9,348 nucleotides of DNA from JAFGPL01 sp046485045 (GCA_046485045.1 JAWOHT010000216.1:1-9348); one strand, 5' to 3'. Positions 1 to 8,050 are shown, counted from the stretch's first letter. Made by a program: numbers and translations. Notes: generated by a model not told the origin, from the sequence alone.

Positions 1-1080
1 TTTGCTTCTGCCAGCCTGTTTTTCACGTTTATGTCACCTGGTTTATAGGTGAGTGCTTCTTCGAAAGAACTTATGGCATTGGTATATGATTTTTGAGTCA
101 TGTAATTATTGCCGGTGTTAAAGGCAGCCATGAATTTAGCCTCCAGTTCCCTTTGTTTTTCAGCTTCTGCCAGGGTCGACAGCCTGTCAATTTCCTGAAC
201 GCGTTGTTTCGGATACTGCTCATCGGGCAATACCTGCGTGGCTTTCAGATATTCAGATTTGGCAGCTGTAAAGTCTTTCGAAGCGAAGAATTTGTCTGCA
301 TTTGTAATAATACCGTCATATTGTGTTTTTTTGGCTTGTAAGGCAGTCTGTTGGGCCTGTTCCTGCCTTAAAAGGTTATCTGTTTCATTTATTTTATTTT
401 GTGCAAACACATCTCCCGGTTTAATGGCTAGCGCCTGCTGAAAAGCTTCTTTTGCACGTTGGTGCTGTTTTTGGGTAAGCAGCGTATTACCTGTATTCAC
501 GGCATTTTGATAATTCTCCTGAATTTTTTGTTGTTCTTTTGCCTTATCAGCGAATATTTGTCTGTCAATTTCCTGAATTCGTTGCAACGGGTATTGTTCA
601 TCGGGCTTTCTGCTGCCTGCCTCCTGGTATGCTTCTTTTGCAGACTCAAGGTTTTTTGCGGCATACAACTGGTCTGCCTTCTGAACCAGGGCGAGATATT
701 GTCTTCTTGTCTCTTCCTGCTGTTGCTTGTTTTGTGCATCCTGTGCCATCAACCTGTCCATTTCGGCAAGTTTGCTTCTTAAAGCGGCATCGTCGGGTTT
801 AAATTGTAATGCCTGTTGGTAGTAATTTTTTGCTGATTGAAAGTCTTTGGCCGAGGATGATTTTTCGGCGGCTGTCATTGCATTCTGATATCCGGCGTTT
901 ATTTCACGCTGTTTACCGGCTTCTTCTGCTGCTATGGAGCTGTTGAGCTGGTTAACGCGCTGTTTTGGGTATGCCTCGTTTGGTTTAAGAGAAAGTGCTT
1001 TGTTAAATTGTTCAAGGGCAGCCTTATAATCTTTGTTTTTGAACAGATTATCGGCTTGTGCAAGCACCTGCTGGTATTCG
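1..1080 (-). repeat. 378-bp-period coding repeat (alternating A/B TPR units)
   Basis: Within the TPR gene the last six repeat units fall into pairs. The conserved Pro of the KP motif recurs at residues 389, 451, 515, 577, 641 and 703, i.e. alternate steps of 62 and 64 residues, giving a 126-residue (378-bp) period. A-type units end in YP(K/L)QR(V/I)xxI/L; B-type units end in PGD or PDD followed by an A..K(I/L)xE-like helix. At DNA level the 16-mer CTGTCAATTTCCTGAA (plus strand) occurs at 184 and again at 562, exactly 378 apart, with similar flanking sequence. The copies have otherwise diverged, so this is an old duplication rather than a fresh one. Confidence 0.85.
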
Positions 1081-2147
1081 TTTTCTGTTTCGGTTTGCTT
1101 ATTTCTGTCTGCAACCTGTTGTTGATGAGAAACGGCAGCCCTTTCTGCCTCGGCAATTTTTGCCTGTGCCAGTTGATCGCCAGGTTTAACCTGCAATGCT
1201 TGTTGATAAAGCTGTTTGGCGGCTTCAAAATTTTTCGCGGTCATTTCTGCATTGGCCCTGGCAATCGTATTGTTATATTTTGCCTCCTGGGCAGAAGCAA
1301 CTTGTTGGTTGGCCTGTGCTTTTGCAATGAGTTGTTCAATTTCGCCGGCTTTTTGCTTTGGGTAGCTTTCCTGGGGTTTTAATATTGATGCTGCTTTAAA
1401 CTTTAAAAGCGCCTCATCGGTTTTGTTCTGTGCAAGCAGGGCATCGGCCTCACCAATGGTTTTGGTGTAAAGGTTTTCTATGTTTTCAAGTTTAGAAATC
1501 TGCTGGTTTATCTGGCTGCTTTTTTGTTTTGGGTATTCCTTGTCCGGGAATATTTCAGAGGCAGCAGCATATTTTTCACGGGCTTCGTCAAACTGCTTGT
1601 TTGCCATAGCCCTGTCGGCTTCTTTTATCAGCTTGTCATATTTATCTTCAAGGCATTGCTCATTGTCCATCATTATTCCTTCGAGCTTCGACCTCATTTT
1701 TGAAAGATGGGCATTGTCTGATTCGAAATCTTTTCTTTTGGCATTATATTTTATTACGTCAACCGGGTCGGTCAGGGCAGAATAATTCACCCCGTCGCAG
1801 CTTTTAACCACGCTCATGGCAAATTCCCTTACCCATACACCTTTCTCTTCTTCGGGCAATGAAGTATCAAAGGCCAGTCTTTTTGAAATATACTTGTCTT
1901 TTCCTACCTCAACCACATAATACTTATTTATTTCAAGCTTAAAGCTGAAGATGCCGTCTGAACCGGTCTTTACACTGTTAATTTTTGTATTTCCCTCATA
2001 AAGTGTAATTACAGCGCCGTTGAGCGGTTGCATGTCAAGTTCGGCACGGCCCCTGATTTCGAGGTAGTTTTCGGTTTGTTGCGGATATAGACTTATAATT
2101 GAGTTTATTAGGATTATGGTGGCGACAATAACTCTTTTTTTCATCAT
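1..2147 (-). CDS. TPR-like repeat protein with N-terminal carboxypeptidase-regulatory-like domain (C-terminus outside window)
   Basis: The frame is open from ATG 2147 to the window edge (715 codons, no stop), so the protein is longer than seen. A second ATG follows at once (2144). Residues 3-20 are a basic start plus hydrophobic stretch, a likely signal peptide or anchor, though no clear cleavage site is visible. Residues 29-97 resemble a carboxypeptidase-regulatory/CnaB-like beta sandwich (GAVITLYEG, then TGSDGIFSFKL). Residues 119-142 (GVNYSALTDPVDVIKYN) match a segment I associate with this Bacteroidota architecture. From about residue 168 on there are nine TPR-like helix-pair repeats of 57-67 residues, each with a core like ADxLxxxKDFxAAKxxYxxAxxxKP, joined by Gln/Glu/Ala-rich helical linkers. 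No enzyme motif is visible. The likely role is a protein-binding scaffold in the periplasm or envelope; the partner is unknown. Family members often continue into further domains, so the end matters. It starts 44 bases after the protease gene with no terminator between, so cotranscription is likely. The architecture is sure; the function is not. Confidence 0.9.
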   Translation of the reverse strand, partial: MMKKRVIVATIILINSIISLYPQQTENYLEIRGRAELDMQPLNGAVITLYEGNTKINSVKTGSDGIFSFKLEINKYYVVEVGKDKYISKRLAFDTSLPEEEKGVWVREFAMSVVKSCDGVNYSALTDPVDVIKYNAKRKDFESDNAHLSKMRSKLEGIMMDNEQCLEDKYDKLIKEADRAMANKQFDEAREKYAAASEIFPDKEYPKQKSSQINQQISKLENIENLYTKTIGEADALLAQNKTDEALLKFKAASILKPQESYPKQKAGEIEQLIAKAQANQQVASAQEAKYNNTIARANAEMTAKNFEAAKQLYQQALQVKPGDQLAQAKIAEAERAAVSHQQQVADRNKQTETENEYQQVLAQADNLFKNKDYKAALEQFNKALSLKPNEAYPKQRVNQLNSSIAAEEAGKQREINAGYQNAMTAAEKSSSAKDFQSAKNYYQQALQFKPDDAALRSKLAEMDRLMAQDAQNKQQQEETRRQYLALVQKADQLYAAKNLESAKEAYQEAGSRKPDEQYPLQRIQEIDRQIFADKAKEQQKIQENYQNAVNTGNTLLTQKQHQRAKEAFQQALAIKPGDVFAQNKINETDNLLRQEQAQQTALQAKKTQYDGIITNADKFFASKDFTAAKSEYLKATQVLPDEQYPKQRVQEIDRLSTLAEAEKQRELEAKFMAAFNTGNNYMTQKSYTNAISSFEEALTYKPGDINVKNRLAEA

Positions 2148-2191
2148 TTTCCGACTTTAGTTTCTACTTAAAACCATTAATTATTATTTTC

Positions 2192-4405
2192 TTATTTTGG
2201 TTCTGATAAGACCAAAATTTTCTTTACTATTATAAAATTATTAACATTCATCCGAATGAAATACATTCCCGAAGGTAAATTATCAAGATAATATTCTAAT
2301 TCTACGTCGGGACTATTATAAAGTTCTGATTTTATTAATTGCCCCGAAACATTATACAGGTTAATCTTTATATCGTATTTTGGCAGCTCCCAGAAAGTGA
2401 TGGTAGTTTTGTTATGCGCGGGATTCGGATAAATGAATACATCCTTTTCCGGTGGCAGGGTATCGGGGCCGGGATAATAGGGGACAGAATCGTAAATAAG
2501 TGCGCAGATATCGAATGATACCGGCTGGGATACACCCATATATTCATTTAAAGGCTGCCATGTGTTATCTGTAAAGATTGAAGCCTTGTTTTCAGTCAAA
2601 TCACCCCCAATGTTGAGTTTAAGCGCGAAGGTGTCTCCGGCTGGCAGATAAAAGATTTTATACCCGATATAAAAGTTGCCTGTAACGCTAAAAGGTTCAT
2701 CGGGTTGTATGGTGAAATATTCATTTGCGGCCATATCGGTGAGTAAAACATCGGTTTCGAACATGATTTCTCCGTCTGGTATGCTCTTTTGCACAAACAC
2801 GGTTATTTTTGATGAATCAGATGTTGGATAAACAATACCGGGTTTGAACATCACTCCGAGGATATTTTTCTGCCCGGCCACAAAAAAATTTTCAGCAAAC
2901 AGGTTAGCCGAACCCGAATTATGGCCTGAGGCATATCCCCATTCGGTTTCTTCTTCAGGTAAAAAAGAAGGGTTATTGTATGCCGTATTAGAAAGGGTAT
3001 CGCCGCCTGACCAGAAATTTCTGAACGGGTCGTAACCGTCAACAAATCTGGCACCGGTTTGCAACGGATCGAGCCAGAACTTAAGCTGGCCCGATGGTTC
3101 GCTGTAATGGTTCCAGCAGTGAAAGAGTTTTTGAAAATAATCGTCGACCGGGTTTCCGCACACAGCCCAGCCCCCGGTGAGGGTTCCTGTAACACGGTTG
3201 TTCTGGTCAAAAAGGGGGCTTCCTGATGAACCTTTTTGGGTAGTGCCGGTTTCCCAGTGAGGAACAAGCCAATGTGAAGATGAGAGATACTCTTTGCTAT
3301 AATCGCCGGTTATAACCGGATGGTTTTCAAATGATATTTTTTTAACATCGCCCAGCGGATGATGAATGGTATAGGAGCTTGTGGGGGCTATATTCTGCCT
3401 GTCCCATCCTGCAAAATAAGGGTGGTAATAAAAGGGTGGTTTTTCACTCAGTTCGAGCAGCGCAAAGTCGAGGTTTCTGGTTGTAGCCAGAAGGGTTGAA
3501 CCCGAAACGGAAAATCCGCTGTTGCCGTCAGGGCCATTGCATGAAGGGCTTTCGTATTGAAAGTAAAATACCGCATTGTCCGCACGCCTTTGGTTATCAA
3601 TACAATGACCGGCAGTGAGGAGAAAAGGGTGGCCGTTTTGCCGGGTTGTGTTTACAAGGGTCCCGGTGCATCGTTCCACACCATCATAGATGATTCTTAC
3701 CACCGAGTTTTTAACTGTTTGAATATTTTGATCCTGATAACAGTTGATATCTTTATTGCAATAGTCAGATGCTCTGTAAAAACTGTCCTGAGTGGCTTTT
3801 GTTGTTTTGATAATGGCCGGAATGCAGGCGATATATCCAAGGCTCAGCTCTCCCGGATTACTGACAAAAGGCATTACCTGCATTTCGATATACAGCGTAT
3901 TTGAGTGAACAACCGATAAGGCCAGTGAACCTGAAGGTTTGTTGTTATTATAGGTAAATGCGCCAAAAACCTGCGAATGATGTTTGTCGTAAATGAATAA
4001 CCTTACCCCCTTATTAAGTTTGTAGCTATTGAAAACAAGGGCCATTGAGCTGGCATTGTCAACAAAGATACCGGCTCTCCATACCTTGAGGCCAGTGCCG
4101 AGGGTATCCCATACGCCAAAATCTATGTAATCAATATTTAAGTTACAAAAAAGTTGATTGTCAACATTTTTTAAAGGCGGAATACCGGAGTTATCATTTG
4201 GTCGGCTTCTGGTTTTTATTTCACACCGGGGTGTAAGCAAAGGTATTTCTTTAAGTTTGTATTGTCCGGGCGATAAAGGTTTACCCGCATATTGAACCTG
4301 AGCCTGCAGGTTGTTAATACACATCAGAAGCAATATAAATAAAGAAAAATGTCTCAAACTATTCTGAAAAAACTTTACTGCATGAAGATACAGTTTTAAC
4401 TGCAA
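2192..4405 (-). CDS. Secreted lysyl-endopeptidase-like serine protease (family S1) with T9SS sorting domain
   Basis: A 737-residue precursor. Residues 17-35 form a signal peptide (RHFSLFILLLMCINN core, likely cut after LQA35). Residues 36-210 are a probable prodomain, and 211-458 a trypsin-like catalytic domain closest to Achromobacter lysyl endopeptidase, recalled from memory: CTGTLVN, TAGHC with His267, LDFALLEL with Asp313, AGWDR, IHHP, KGSSGSP with Ser394, WLDPLQTGARFVDG. Cys216/416, 222/289 and 246/268 sit where that enzyme has its three disulfides, and Asp421 aligns with its Lys-selecting Asp225, so cleavage after lysine is likely but inferred. Residues 461-640 are beta-rich and include WGYASGHN, typical of accessory domains in secreted Bacteroidota proteases. 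Residues 655-737 are a type A T9SS sorting domain (FIYPNPAHNKTTI, LYNVSGQLI, LPSGMYFIRM), so the product should cross the outer membrane and be anchored or released. The start is uncertain: the first codon is TTG directly after an in-frame stop, TTG 4357 (residue 17) also gives a good signal peptide, and the only nearby ATG (residue 28) would destroy it. It lies 34 bases after the kinase gene. Confidence 0.93.
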   Translation of the reverse strand: MQLKLYLHAVKFFQNSLRHFSLFILLLMCINNLQAQVQYAGKPLSPGQYKLKEIPLLTPRCEIKTRSRPNDNSGIPPLKNVDNQLFCNLNIDYIDFGVWDTLGTGLKVWRAGIFVDNASSMALVFNSYKLNKGVRLFIYDKHHSQVFGAFTYNNNKPSGSLALSVVHSNTLYIEMQVMPFVSNPGELSLGYIACIPAIIKTTKATQDSFYRASDYCNKDINCYQDQNIQTVKNSVVRIIYDGVERCTGTLVNTTRQNGHPFLLTAGHCIDNQRRADNAVFYFQYESPSCNGPDGNSGFSVSGSTLLATTRNLDFALLELSEKPPFYYHPYFAGWDRQNIAPTSSYTIHHPLGDVKKISFENHPVITGDYSKEYLSSSHWLVPHWETGTTQKGSSGSPLFDQNNRVTGTLTGGWAVCGNPVDDYFQKLFHCWNHYSEPSGQLKFWLDPLQTGARFVDGYDPFRNFWSGGDTLSNTAYNNPSFLPEEETEWGYASGHNSGSANLFAENFFVAGQKNILGVMFKPGIVYPTSDSSKITVFVQKSIPDGEIMFETDVLLTDMAANEYFTIQPDEPFSVTGNFYIGYKIFYLPAGDTFALKLNIGGDLTENKASIFTDNTWQPLNEYMGVSQPVSFDICALIYDSVPYYPGPDTLPPEKDVFIYPNPAHNKTTITFWELPKYDIKINLYNVSGQLIKSELYNSPDVELEYYLDNLPSGMYFIRMNVNNFIIVKKILVLSEPK

Positions 4406-4439
4406 TTAAAAAACTATAATCAACAACAGAAAAAATGGT

Positions 4440-7229
4440 TTATTTCAGGAGTTGCGCTTTAATCTTTGAAATCAGTTGGTTTTTATTTATCGGTTTGCTG
4501 ATGTAATCATCGCATCCGGCTTCGAACGCCTTTTTATCGTCTCCTGGCGCTGCATAAGCTGTCTGGGCAATAATTTTTATCTCTTTTCTGAGTTTTTTTA
4601 TTTCGCGTGTTACCATGTAACCGTCAATGTCTGGCAAACGGATATCCATAAGGATAAGGTCAATTTTATATTTCATTGCAGCTTCCACTGCATCTTTACC
4701 ATAGCTTGCAAACAACAGTTTCAATCCGGTTTTGCGCAAAACTTCCTTTAGGTATTGTGAATTATAAAGGTCGTCTTCAACCACAAGCACTGTTCCTGTA
4801 ATGTTTTTCAAGCTTTCAGCCGAATAAGTTTGGTATGCCAGGGGAATTGTTTTTTCAGGAACCCTGTATGGCAGGGTGAAATAGAATGTACTTCCTTTTC
4901 CGGGGACCGATTCGAGCCAAATCCTTCCCCCGAGAAGCCCAACCAGGCCTTTCACAATGGGCAGTCCGAGGCCGGTACCCCCATAGTTGCGTGACATTTC
5001 ATATTCAACCTGTGTGAACCTTTCAAAGATAAAATCGTGTTTTTCAGCGGGGATACCAATACCTGTATCCTGAACAAAGAATATCAATTCGTTTTCGTTG
5101 GTAAACCTGCACCCCGCTTTAATTATACCTTCATTGGTGAATTTAAAAGCATTGTTTATAAGGTTTATAAGTATCTGCTTAAGCTTTGTGGCATCGGTAA
5201 GAATCTCAGCATTATTGAGTATTTCTTCAATATCTATTAAGAAATCAATGTGTTGCTTAGAGATTTTTTTACGGTAATTATCAAAGAATTCCTTTAAGTT
5301 TTCAAAAACCGTATTCAAATTACATGACACCAGATGCTCAGACAATTGTCCGGACTCTATCTTCGCGATATCCAGAATTTCATTTATTATGTCGAGAAGG
5401 TCGTTGCAGCGCTGGTTGATTATTTCAGAAAACTGTTCAAGTTTTTCTTTGTCGTTGTAATTTCTTAACAATAATTCAGAAAAACCTACAATAGCATTCA
5501 TCGGGGTACGTATCTCGTGCGAAATGTTTTGCAGGAAGGCAGTTTTCAGCCGATCACTCTCTTCAGCTTTTTCTTTGGCTTTAAGCAATTCTTCTCCGGC
5601 ATTTTTGCGTTCGGTAATGTCCTGAATAGTACCGATCATTTTGGTGGTATTACCGTTTTCATCAAATTCGAGTTCTCCTATACCGTGAACCCAGCGTACC
5701 TGTTTGTCGCTGAACCTTATGATTTTATATTCCCTGTCAAACCTGTTATGTCCGGTAATAACGTGTTGTGTAAGGTAATTATGCATTTCTTGCTGAAATT
5801 CGGGGTGTATCAGATCAATCCATCCATTAATATTTTTTGTAAAAGTTTCATCTATTCCAAAGATATCGTTAAGTGCAAGAGATCCTATCCAATCTCCGGT
5901 TTTTGCGTTAAAATAATACGACCCGATATGGGCAACAGACTGTGATTTCTGCAGAAAATAATCGGTCTGTTTAAGGTTTTCTTCTGCCAGTTTGTGATCG
6001 GTAACATCAATTGTAAAACCGGCAAGCATGGGCGGTTTGTTTTCAAACGTGATCGGAAACTTGTGGCTGGTATAATACCTTCCGTTAAGTGTTTCATCTA
6101 CCTGTATCTGTTTGCCTTCGTTGATTATTTTTTTGTCGTCCTCAATCATTCTTTTGGCTAAATCTGAAGGAAAAAGCTCATACATGGTTTTTCCAATCAG
6201 TTGTTCCAAGGGTCTTCCAAGCACTTTTTCGTAGTTACGGCTAAGATGTATTGAACGGATGTTGTGATCTTTGAAAAATACATACACAGGGCTGTATTCC
6301 ATAAATGCATTGAATATGAGGTCTTTTTCCTGAAGTTTTTGTTCGGATTGTTTACGCTGGCTTATGTCGGTTGCAATGCTCAATATTGCCGGTGTACCCT
6401 GCCAGTCAACCATAATTACATATACTTCGAGCGGAAAGACAGAACCATCTTTCCTGCGATGTTGAACTTCAAAAGATGTTTCATCGTTTTCCGCGATGAT
6501 CCTCATCCGTTCTTCGATTTTTGCTGCACTTTCCGGAATATCAATTTCATTAAGGTTTTTGGCCATAAACTCATCTTCGGTGTAACCGTGAATCTCAAAG
6601 GTCTTATTATTTGCATAGATGAACCTGCCTTTAAAATCGTGTACTGTTATAGAGCCGGGTGCTTTGTCAAGCATTTTGGCCATTAACCTGATTTTTTCAG
6701 TATCCAGTTTTTGTCTGGTAATATCTATGTGCAAACCAACCATGCGTTTTGGTTGCCCGTCAGGGAGCCATTCAATTACCCTTCCTGTACAGATAACCCA
6801 TATTGTAGAACCGTTTTTGTGCCTGTATCTTATCTCGTTGTAATAAGGAGTTTTTCCTTTACTCTGAACGTGGTTATTGAATGTTTCAAATACAGATGGA
6901 AGGTCTTCCGGGAATATTAGTTTCTGCCACGTTTCAGGCACGTTCGGCAGTTCATGGTCTTCGTATCCAAACATTTTTTTAAATGCAGGGCTCAGGTATT
7001 CGGTATTGTTTATTATATCCCAATCCCAGTAGCCGGCAAGAATATCTTCAAGAATTACCTGTAATAGCTGTATATCTTGAATTGTTCTCTCTCCCGTAAC
7101 GTTGTCAGCAGGTGATGAATGATTACTGCCCCTCTCAGCCTGTAATTGCGCAATTTGATTTTCCAGTTCTTTAATTCTTTGCTGAAGTGCTTCATATGTG
7201 GGTTGACCGTTCTGCATAAAGAATTGCAT
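4440..7229 (-). CDS. Cytoplasmic multi-PAS hybrid sensor histidine kinase
   Basis: A 929-residue protein without signal peptide or membrane segment, so a soluble sensor. Residues 10-33 are a short coiled coil (YEALQQRIKELENQIAQLQ). Four PAS/PAC units follow at about 55-172, 180-293, 302-412 and 425-542, each closing with the usual (I/V)T/S-(D/E)RK-type PAC end (for example TIQDITERK). HisKA: FLQNISHEIRTPMNAI with phospho-acceptor His571. HATPase_c: N box INLINNAFKFTNEG (689-701), G1 DTGIGIP (721-727), G2 GGTGLGL (750-756). A receiver domain covers about 813-929, with acidic pair Asp819/Asp820, phospho-acceptor Asp862 (LMDIRLPD), Thr890 and Lys912, all present, so both kinase and receiver should be active. 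There is no HPt or DNA-binding domain, so phosphate presumably passes to a separate HPt or regulator not in this window. The ligand cannot be read from the sequence; the first PAS is of the PAS_3-like type. ATG 7229 fits the start; ATG 7217 is an alternative. The following protease gene begins 34 bases on, suggesting cotranscription. Confidence 0.96.
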   Translation of the reverse strand: MQFFMQNGQPTYEALQQRIKELENQIAQLQAERGSNHSSPADNVTGERTIQDIQLLQVILEDILAGYWDWDIINNTEYLSPAFKKMFGYEDHELPNVPETWQKLIFPEDLPSVFETFNNHVQSKGKTPYYNEIRYRHKNGSTIWVICTGRVIEWLPDGQPKRMVGLHIDITRQKLDTEKIRLMAKMLDKAPGSITVHDFKGRFIYANNKTFEIHGYTEDEFMAKNLNEIDIPESAAKIEERMRIIAENDETSFEVQHRRKDGSVFPLEVYVIMVDWQGTPAILSIATDISQRKQSEQKLQEKDLIFNAFMEYSPVYVFFKDHNIRSIHLSRNYEKVLGRPLEQLIGKTMYELFPSDLAKRMIEDDKKIINEGKQIQVDETLNGRYYTSHKFPITFENKPPMLAGFTIDVTDHKLAEENLKQTDYFLQKSQSVAHIGSYYFNAKTGDWIGSLALNDIFGIDETFTKNINGWIDLIHPEFQQEMHNYLTQHVITGHNRFDREYKIIRFSDKQVRWVHGIGELEFDENGNTTKMIGTIQDITERKNAGEELLKAKEKAEESDRLKTAFLQNISHEIRTPMNAIVGFSELLLRNYNDKEKLEQFSEIINQRCNDLLDIINEILDIAKIESGQLSEHLVSCNLNTVFENLKEFFDNYRKKISKQHIDFLIDIEEILNNAEILTDATKLKQILINLINNAFKFTNEGIIKAGCRFTNENELIFFVQDTGIGIPAEKHDFIFERFTQVEYEMSRNYGGTGLGLPIVKGLVGLLGGRIWLESVPGKGSTFYFTLPYRVPEKTIPLAYQTYSAESLKNITGTVLVVEDDLYNSQYLKEVLRKTGLKLLFASYGKDAVEAAMKYKIDLILMDIRLPDIDGYMVTREIKKLRKEIKIIAQTAYAAPGDDKKAFEAGCDDYISKPINKNQLISKIKAQLLK

Positions 7230-7495
7230 CAGTAATTAAAGTTAGTATCTATTTACGTTATTTACGTCATCTTTTAAAAAAAAATGGTATTCTTATTCGG
7301 ATAATAGATAATTGATAAGTTTCGAGCCGGTTACGTAGTATCTGTATTAAACGAAGAGGGGTGGTTTATATTGAAAACAGAATGCCGGTAAATAATAGAA
7401 ATCAGCAGCTTCGGGAAGGTCTGGATTTTTCCTGTATTAACGCGCAATACTATTGTTTAAGATATAATCAGGCCGGGAGCGAGGGAAGTTTCCTG
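7230..7495. other. Gene-free spacer upstream of the kinase gene
   Basis: These 266 bases separate the stop of the small membrane protein gene from the kinase start. I see no convincing gene on either strand: the plus-strand frame running through it continues antisense into the neighbouring gene and has no recognisable protein character. The half nearest the kinase is very AT-rich and holds a run of nine A on the plus strand (nine T as read towards the kinase) near 7275-7285 and a 9-bp tandem repeat. The other half has a more GC-rich patch (near 7470-7490) but no stable hairpin followed by a T-run, so no clear terminator. It presumably carries the kinase promoter. Confidence 0.6.
7250..7267 (-). 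repeat. Perfect 9-bp tandem repeat upstream of kinase start
   Basis: The plus strand reads TATTTACGT twice in direct succession; read towards the kinase this is ACGTAAATA ACGTAAATA. It ends 20 bases before the ATG, where a promoter or operator would lie. Two head-to-tail half sites suit a regulator binding as a direct-repeat dimer, but chance in AT-rich DNA is also possible. Confidence 0.5.
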
Positions 7496-8050
7496 TTAAT
7501 TCTCATGAGAAGAGGTATCCTTAACCTCTTTCACAAATTCTTTCAGGGCTTTACCGGCGGCCTTTCCGATTTTGCGGGCCTTTTCTTCATCCGATAAGCC
7601 TTTTAGCGATTCGTCTATATCTATTTCGATTTTTTCATTAACGGTATCGCTTTCTTCAAGTTCTTTAAGTACATCTTCCATCTCTTCACCAAAGCTTTCG
7701 AATGCCTTTTCCAGTTCTTTAGTGTTTTTGACTGTCTTGTCGAATTTATGAATGTTTTGCTGGAGCTTCAGCCAGTTAAGATTTGTAGTAGATACTACTG
7801 CCAGGGTCCAGATAAGTGCAAAACAGGTGCCGACAATCGAAACAGCCAATGCCCCGATAGTAAGCCCGACAGGGCCATTTGCTTTTTTTGCCTGAGAGTA
7901 GCCTACTGCGCCAAAAACAATACCCGTTACTCCAAGAAGTAGCCCGGGAATAAAAGTACAGGGGAATATTCCGAGAGGTATGGCAAGAATTCCCAGTACC
8001 AGTCCTGCAATTCCCAGTCCTTGTCCGGCTGTGGTTTTTTCCTGTTCCAT
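7496..8050 (-). CDS. DUF4190-like membrane protein with charged helical tail
   Basis: A 184-residue protein of unknown function. Residues 10-50 form a glycine-rich hydrophobic hairpin (GLGIAGLVLGILAIPLG, then IPGLLLGVTGIVFGAVGYSQAKK) and 60-86 another membrane span, the pattern of DUF4190-type small membrane proteins. Residues 91-184 are a hydrophilic, mostly acidic helical or coiled-coil tail (KELEKAFESFGEEMEDVLKELEE) ending in a lysine-rich helix (KARKIGKAAGKALKEFVKEVK). No catalytic motif is visible. I chose ATG 8050 rather than an in-frame TTG at 8077, because that TTG lies inside a good -7 promoter box and the MEQ start leads straight into the membrane region. It is preceded by the mutase gene and followed by a 266-base spacer, so it is probably transcribed alone. 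The tail likely faces one side of the membrane and may bind a partner; this is inference. Confidence 0.82.
   Translation of the reverse strand: MEQEKTTAGQGLGIAGLVLGILAIPLGIFPCTFIPGLLLGVTGIVFGAVGYSQAKKANGPVGLTIGALAVSIVGTCFALIWTLAVVSTTNLNWLKLQQNIHKFDKTVKNTKELEKAFESFGEEMEDVLKELEESDTVNEKIEIDIDESLKGLSDEEKARKIGKAAGKALKEFVKEVKDTSSHEN

Noticed and set aside
1..1640. CRISPR or other noncoding repeat array
   Set aside because: The repeats are long, diverged and keep the reading frame; they encode TPR-like units.
93..1785. Several plus-strand open frames of 67-124 codons across the first 1.8 kb
   Set aside because: They are antisense to the TPR gene; their Phe/Leu/Cys-rich translations are what the complement of a Lys/Gln/Ala-rich coding repeat gives, and none shows a domain.
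7237..7244. TAACTTTA on the minus strand as a kinase -7 box
   Set aside because: It misses the final G of TAnnTTTG, has no -33 partner, and would put the transcript start almost on the ATG.
7300..7325. Short inverted match (CTTAT...ATAAG) as a terminator or operator
   Set aside because: Only about five pairs form, with a loop of more than 15 bases and no T-run where a terminator would need it.
7361..7597. Plus-strand open frame of 78 codons starting in the spacer
   Set aside because: It overlaps the 3' end of the DUF4190-like gene in antisense, has no recognisable motif and begins with GTG without any promoter signal I can defend.
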